A stretch of DNA of 64,000 nucleotides, taken from positions 1 to 64,000 of the forward strand of contig NZ_QUNI01000004.1 in the NCBI RefSeq assembly GCF_003385115.1, written 5' to 3'. The stretch is from Flavobacterium aquicola. GTDB lineage: Bacteria; Bacteroidota; Bacteroidia; Flavobacteriales; Flavobacteriaceae. Made by a program: the position numbers and the translations under genes. The notes beneath the pieces are model-generated. The model made no database searches. It was not told the origin of the DNA and saw nothing but the letters and a program-made list of their open reading frames with translations. This document shows, in pieces, positions 59,667-64,000 of the stretch. Position 1 is the stretch's first letter, and each line of letters starts with the position of its first letter.

Positions 59667-62600
59667 TTAGTTCTTTTTATAGTATTCAGTGTTCCTTGTC
59701 AAATCTTCATTTTTATAAGTTATCCAATAAATCAAAGGCAGCATCGTAAGTATAAAAACCATTGAAATTAATGTCCCAAAAAATATTACTGTTCCCATAG
59801 GTCCCCAAAGCGGACTTTTACTGATAATCATAGGTATTACACCCATTGAGGCAGCCAATGAAGTAAGGAGTATGGGCCTCATTCTTCTCTTTCCTGCTTC
59901 TATACAAGCCTCCAGAACCAGCATTTTAGAGTGACTTCGAAGCTCTTCTATATAATCATACATAATAATTCCGTTCCTTACAATGATTCCTATCAAGCTC
60001 ACCAGCCCTAATACTGCCGTCATGCTAAATTCCATATCCATCAGCCAAAGTCCGAATGCTGCACCAAAAAAACTAAAGGAAGTTGATGCAAATACCAATG
60101 TGGCAAGGCTTACTTTTTTGAAGTGGAAAACCAGTATGAAAAAAATAATAAGGATTGAAATAAGCAGCCCAGAAATTATTTTAGGAAGAGTTTCATCAGT
60201 ATCTGCCTTCACTCCCCCATAAGAAACAGTGATATTCCTATCACCTATTTCTTTAGACATTTTTTGAACAATTTCCTCGACCTTCGACTGTGTTATATTC
60301 ACTTTTTCTCCTCTTTTTAGGTCCACATATACCGAAAGTGTCCGTACTCCATTTCTGTGGACAATCTGTCCCTCCTGCCAGCCATTGGTTACCTTTGCCA
60401 CCTGTCTGAGCGGTACTGCAGGAGTAAAAAGTCCGGATACATATTCATTTTCTACATCGGAGCCTTTAGGGTCTTTATCCTGCCATTTTGATTTCAATAC
60501 TACAGGAACTTTATAATCGCCTTCCCAAATGTTTGTAATAGGCATCCCTCCAAATCTTGAAGTCAGACCAATTCCCAATATGCCTTCATTAATTCCTAAT
60601 CGGTTGGATTCTACAGGATCAACACTGATTGTGATGTCTGGAAGTATTTCTTCATAATTAGTATAAACTCTTGCTTGTGTATTGAGCTTTTTAATATCTG
60701 ATTGCAATTTTGCAGCAGTTGCTTTTAGATCCGAAATACTGTCACCGCTTAGCCTCACTTCAACATCAGCATCTACGCCGGCCTGATAGTCTAGCTGCTT
60801 GAATTTGATGTAAGCTTCTGGATAGTTTCGGGCGTACTTTTCAGAGTACTCGTCCAGAAGTTCGACGGTTGCTTCACTAGAAACCGTATTAACAATAAAC
60901 TGTGCAAAATTGGGACCACCAATTTTAGGTGCATAAGTGGTATGAAACCTTGGGGAGCCTGTCCCCATAAAAGTAGTTATAGAGGTTATGCGTTTGTCTT
61001 TTGAAAGTACTTCAGCCAAATCTTTAGCAACAATTTCTGTTTGCGCTAGTGCACTGGCCTGCGGCAGAAATATTTCTACTGCAAATTGATTTCTTTCCGC
61101 TGTAGGCATTATTTTCAAAGGGAGATTAACAAACATGGCGACTCCCAATACAACAAAGGCAACACCAATACACAATGTTATTTTAGGAAAGCGGAATACA
61201 TTTTCAAGCACCGCATTATAAAAAGACTGCACATAATCCATAAAAGATTTATAACGCTTTTCTCCATTTGGTGCTGAGTGAATTCCTTTTTTGATAAAAA
61301 AATACTGCAGAAAAGGAACAAACAATATTGCAATAGCCAGCGAAATTGACAAAGTAATCAGTATCGTCCATGGAAACGCACTCAAAAAATCATACATCAT
61401 TCCGGTAAAAGTGATCAAGAAAGGAAAAAATGTAATTCCAATAGCCAGGGTTGCCGAAAATATCGCTTTGAAATACTCGCGGGCACTGTCGATTGCTGCT
61501 TTTTTTCTCTCAGCGCCTTCATCCAGCTTCTCCAGATAACTGTCAACTATGACTATAGAATTATCGACTATCATTCCAAGCACAACAATTAATGCAGCAA
61601 GGGTTACGGTATTTAATTCTATTCCTAGAGCAAACATCAGCCCTAAAGAAATGAAAATGGTAATTGGAATCGTTGAAGCGGCAACACCTGCTACACGAAT
61701 AGGCAGAAAAACAACGGTTACTAATATCACAGCAATAATTGCAATACCAAGTTCCTTTAAAAAGGTATTTATTGAAGCATCAACTACCTGTGGCTGATCG
61801 GCAATACGGTAAATTTTTACATCCGGAGGAAGTGTCTTTTCAAAAGCCTTCAATACCTTATCTACATCAGTTCCGAACTGTACAATATTATATCCCTCAC
61901 GCATTTCGGTAGAAAGAACAAGACACTTTTTATTGTTACTTATCGTATAACTCGAAGCTTTAGGATATTCACGAACCACTTTGGCTACATCTTTGAGCCG
62001 TATATGGTTACCTTGAGGATCGGAGTAAATAATCTGTTCCTCCAAATCTCGTTCTGAAGAAAATGGCCGGGCAATATGAATAGGCACAACCATCTCATCA
62101 TTATCAATTACCCCTGCAGGTCCGATCATACCTTTAGTTAGCAGTGTTTGGTACAGGCTGTAAATATTAATACTGTAACTGGCGACCTTTTCTTTATCTA
62201 CATAAATACTCAGCTGCTCATCCTGAACACCATAACGCCGAAGATTTGATACAGACTCTACGCCTCTTAATTTGTTTTCTAACGCTTCAATATAAATTTT
62301 AAGCTGACGATAAGTCTTTGTATCTGATTCCAAGGCAATAAGCAGCGCAGAGGTGTCACCAAAATCATCATTGGCAATTACTGCAAGCACGCCGGAAGGC
62401 AGCTGCATTTTAAAGGCAGTAAGACCATGCTTGATTTTTGACCAGACTTCATCCTTATTACTCACTTCATCATTTAGCTCCACAAAAACATAGACGATTC
62501 CGTCCCTTGACTGCGAATAGGTCTTTGCCTTTTTTACTTCTTTATACGTAAACAGAAATTTTTCCAGTGGTTTGGCCAGCTGCTCCTCCACTTCTGCTGA

Positions 62601-62777
62601 AGTAGCTCCCGGATACACTCCTGCAACTACTCCCTGCCGTATTGTAAATACCGGAAATTCCTGTTTAGGCATCTTGTATAAACCGTAAATTCCAAACAAT
62701 ACCATCGTAGTAATGAGCAGCAGTACAATCTTATTATACTTTATTGCCCATGCAATAATTCCTTTATCTTCATTCAT
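59667..62777 (-). CDS. RND efflux transporter permease (AcrB/HAE1-like)
   Basis: About 1036 residues from the ATG at 62777 (MNEDKGIIAWAIKYNK), with a TTG two codons earlier as a weaker choice. Twelve membrane segments are expected. The proton-relay acids are in LGMIVDNSIVIVDSYLE (about 400-416). GVYPGATSAEVEEQLAKPLE at about 55-75 is the typical porter loop. The C-terminal IGIIVRNGIIMYDYIEE is the second TM4-like motif, with Asn instead of a charged residue, as usual. It would pump drugs or envelope-toxic compounds out of the cell. Confidence 0.93.
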   Translation of the reverse strand: MNEDKGIIAWAIKYNKIVLLLITTMVLFGIYGLYKMPKQEFPVFTIRQGVVAGVYPGATSAEVEEQLAKPLEKFLFTYKEVKKAKTYSQSRDGIVYVFVELNDEVSNKDEVWSKIKHGLTAFKMQLPSGVLAVIANDDFGDTSALLIALESDTKTYRQLKIYIEALENKLRGVESVSNLRRYGVQDEQLSIYVDKEKVASYSINIYSLYQTLLTKGMIGPAGVIDNDEMVVPIHIARPFSSERDLEEQIIYSDPQGNHIRLKDVAKVVREYPKASSYTISNNKKCLVLSTEMREGYNIVQFGTDVDKVLKAFEKTLPPDVKIYRIADQPQVVDASINTFLKELGIAIIAVILVTVVFLPIRVAGVAASTIPITIFISLGLMFALGIELNTVTLAALIVVLGMIVDNSIVIVDSYLEKLDEGAERKKAAIDSAREYFKAIFSATLAIGITFFPFLITFTGMMYDFLSAFPWTILITLSISLAIAILFVPFLQYFFIKKGIHSAPNGEKRYKSFMDYVQSFYNAVLENVFRFPKITLCIGVAFVVLGVAMFVNLPLKIMPTAERNQFAVEIFLPQASALAQTEIVAKDLAEVLSKDKRITSITTFMGTGSPRFHTTYAPKIGGPNFAQFIVNTVSSEATVELLDEYSEKYARNYPEAYIKFKQLDYQAGVDADVEVRLSGDSISDLKATAAKLQSDIKKLNTQARVYTNYEEILPDITISVDPVESNRLGINEGILGIGLTSRFGGMPITNIWEGDYKVPVVLKSKWQDKDPKGSDVENEYVSGLFTPAVPLRQVAKVTNGWQEGQIVHRNGVRTLSVYVDLKRGEKVNITQSKVEEIVQKMSKEIGDRNITVSYGGVKADTDETLPKIISGLLISILIIFFILVFHFKKVSLATLVFASTSFSFFGAAFGLWLMDMEFSMTAVLGLVSLIGIIVRNGIIMYDYIEELRSHSKMLVLEACIEAGKRRMRPILLTSLAASMGVIPMIISKSPLWGPMGTVIFFGTLISMVFILTMLPLIYWITYKNEDLTRNTEYYKKN

Positions 62778-62789
62778 CTGCAATGCTTA

Positions 62790-63833
62790 TTAATTGTTAG
62801 CTTTTACTGTTATCCCTTCACTAATATTCTGATATCCTGCCGTAATCAGCTTATCGCCTTCTTGAAGACCGCTAAGTACCTGAACACCGTTTTGCGAAAG
62901 ACTTCCAAGCTTTAGTTCTCTGTAAACTGCTTTGTTATTTTTATCTTGGAGCCATACGAATCTTTTTCCCGAATAGTCCACTTGTACCGCACGCAAAGGG
63001 ACTATAATATTGCTTTCGGAACTGCCTGTGCCCAAATAAGTACGGCAGACCATTCCTGGTATAATTTTGCCCGATGGATTATTTACCTGCAATTTTATAT
63101 CATAAGTATGTGATACCTGATTGGCTAAAACCCCTTTTTCTACAAGTGTCCCATCAAAGGATGCATTGTCCAAAGCTGAAACAATCACTTTAGCTTTAGT
63201 CCCTTCATGCATGTTAGAAATTTCACCTTCTGGTATTGCTGCCTTGATCTTCACGTTACGGATATCCATTATCGTAAAAACTGGACTTCCCGGCATTACA
63301 TTAGCCCCTGTTTCGAAAAGCTTTTTTCCAATGACACCTGTAAACGGTGCATATATAGCGCATTGATGGAGATTTTTTCTTGCAATCTCTTCGCTGGCTC
63401 TGGCTTGTTCGAGTTTTGTTTTAATATCGATAAACTGAATTTCCGGAAGACTGTTCTGTTCGTACATTGATGAAAATCTTTTGTAAGCATCTTTAGCCTG
63501 CTTTAATGCCGCTACCGATAAGTCATGAGAATTCTTTACAGAAGTAGTATTAAGCCTGGCTAATAATTGCCCTTTAGTTACCTTTTGACCTTCACTAACA
63601 GCTATTTGTTCAATAGTTCCTGGTAAAATAAAACTAATCTCTACTGTTTTATCACTCTCCACTGTCCCAATGTATTCTTGTTTATAGACATTTTTGTCTG
63701 CTGTAATATTCTGAATTCTGACAGGAATAGTATTCACCTCTTTTGGAGTATCCTTAGTATTACAAGAGAATACAGCCAGTAATACCGATAACGCCCCCCA
63801 AAGTTTAACCGAAATAGATCTTGATTTGTTCAT
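62790..63833 (-). CDS. RND efflux periplasmic adaptor (membrane fusion lipoprotein)
   Basis: About 347 residues from the ATG at 63833, with an upstream TTG four codons earlier as alternative. Lipobox SVLLAVFSC near residue 24. Lipoyl half-motifs (SFILPGTIEQIAVSEGQKVT and ALLARLNTTS-like text) enclose a short coiled-coil hairpin, and a beta-barrel and membrane-proximal domain follow. It connects the pump to TolC. It is the first gene of the operon and is separated by 6 bases from the pump gene. Confidence 0.9.
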   Translation of the reverse strand: MNKSRSISVKLWGALSVLLAVFSCNTKDTPKEVNTIPVRIQNITADKNVYKQEYIGTVESDKTVEISFILPGTIEQIAVSEGQKVTKGQLLARLNTTSVKNSHDLSVAALKQAKDAYKRFSSMYEQNSLPEIQFIDIKTKLEQARASEEIARKNLHQCAIYAPFTGVIGKKLFETGANVMPGSPVFTIMDIRNVKIKAAIPEGEISNMHEGTKAKVIVSALDNASFDGTLVEKGVLANQVSHTYDIKLQVNNPSGKIIPGMVCRTYLGTGSSESNIIVPLRAVQVDYSGKRFVWLQDKNNKAVYRELKLGSLSQNGVQVLSGLQEGDKLITAGYQNISEGITVKANN

Positions 63834-63964
63834 TTTTTTCTTCAATTATGTTTAGTAACAAATATCTATTATAGACAGCATTCGGCAAGAACCAATTTAT
63901 CTTCAAAACTGTTCAAAATTTCGCTATTTTTATATCTTTACCAAAAACAATATTTTTATTAATT

Positions 63965-64000
63965 ATGAATAGGGAGCTCTACAATAAAATTTCTATAGAA
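63965..64000 (+). CDS. Start of a divergent gene, cut by the window edge
   Basis: ATG at 63965 opens MNRELYNKISIE in a frame with no stop to the edge. It diverges from the efflux operon with about 130 bases between them, the place for a regulator gene, but too little is visible to name it. Confidence 0.4.
   Translation, partial: MNRELYNKISIE

Noticed and set aside
1..64000. CRISPR arrays, 16S/23S rRNA genes, phage structural genes
   Set aside because: I looked for regularly spaced repeats, rRNA-like conserved blocks and capsid/tail motifs and saw none.

Overview
The window looks like the chromosome of a Flavobacterium-type member of the Bacteroidota. It is AT-rich. Intergenic regions carry the Bacteroidota promoter signature TAnnTTTG with an upstream TTG, and Shine-Dalgarno sequences are weak. 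Gene content is typical of the group: CHASE/PAS kinases, outer-membrane beta-barrel receptors with an N-terminal CarboxypepD-like domain, DUF4374 and DUF3822 proteins, rsmD, and an arginine decarboxylase / deoxyhypusine-synthase-like pair.

Layout. (1) 1-4.6 kb is a decayed accessory island ending at tRNA-Val. It holds a Shedu/DUF4263-like nuclease gene split by an IS200/IS605 element, a remnant of a GHKL ATPase, a HlyD adaptor with a 5'-truncated peptide-export ABC transporter, and the C-terminal part of a large serine recombinase whose reading frame runs into the tRNA. (2) 4.7-30 kb is mostly core: MsbA-like ABC exporter, proline dehydrogenase, aroB, speA plus a deoxyhypusine synthase-like gene, recQ with a UDG-superfamily glycosylase, PEP carboxylase, an Lrp regulator, an M14 peptidase facing an XRE regulator, kdsB, DOPA dioxygenase, a RecD-like helicase, DUF3822-rsmD and an outer-membrane beta-barrel protein. 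(3) 30-45 kb holds signalling and housekeeping genes: two kinase/response-regulator pairs, DoxX, RNase P RNA, a MoxR/vWA pair and small genes. Three genes here (COG3650-META lipoprotein, an unknown ~240-residue protein, and a DUF4369-thioredoxin protein) are each interrupted by one in-frame stop codon. (4) 45-51 kb begins with tRNA-Tyr and a repeat-rich strip, followed by a likely xenosiderophore (Xus-like) iron-uptake locus: a PepSY membrane protein diverging from a TonB-dependent receptor and a DUF4374 lipoprotein. (5) 51-64 kb holds a second beta-barrel receptor, a membrane-anchored AraC regulator, a broken S41 protease, a gene-poor strip, an intact IS3-family element with a 3-bp target duplication, and a tripartite RND efflux operon (adaptor, pump, TolC, small protein).

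How the genes work together. The clearest functional units are the Xus-like uptake locus, the RND efflux operon, the speA-DHS polyamine pair, the recQ-glycosylase repair pair, the MoxR/vWA pair, and the XRE/M14 divergent pair, whose shared 310-bp intergenic region carries seven copies of TTGTAAA. I found no convincing wholly new system. The most unusual observations are the set of single-stop pseudogenes, the tRNA-Val junction that cut off the 5' ends of two divergent genes, the heptamer cluster, and the repeat-rich strip beside tRNA-Tyr. All family assignments come from reading motifs by eye, with no database search.
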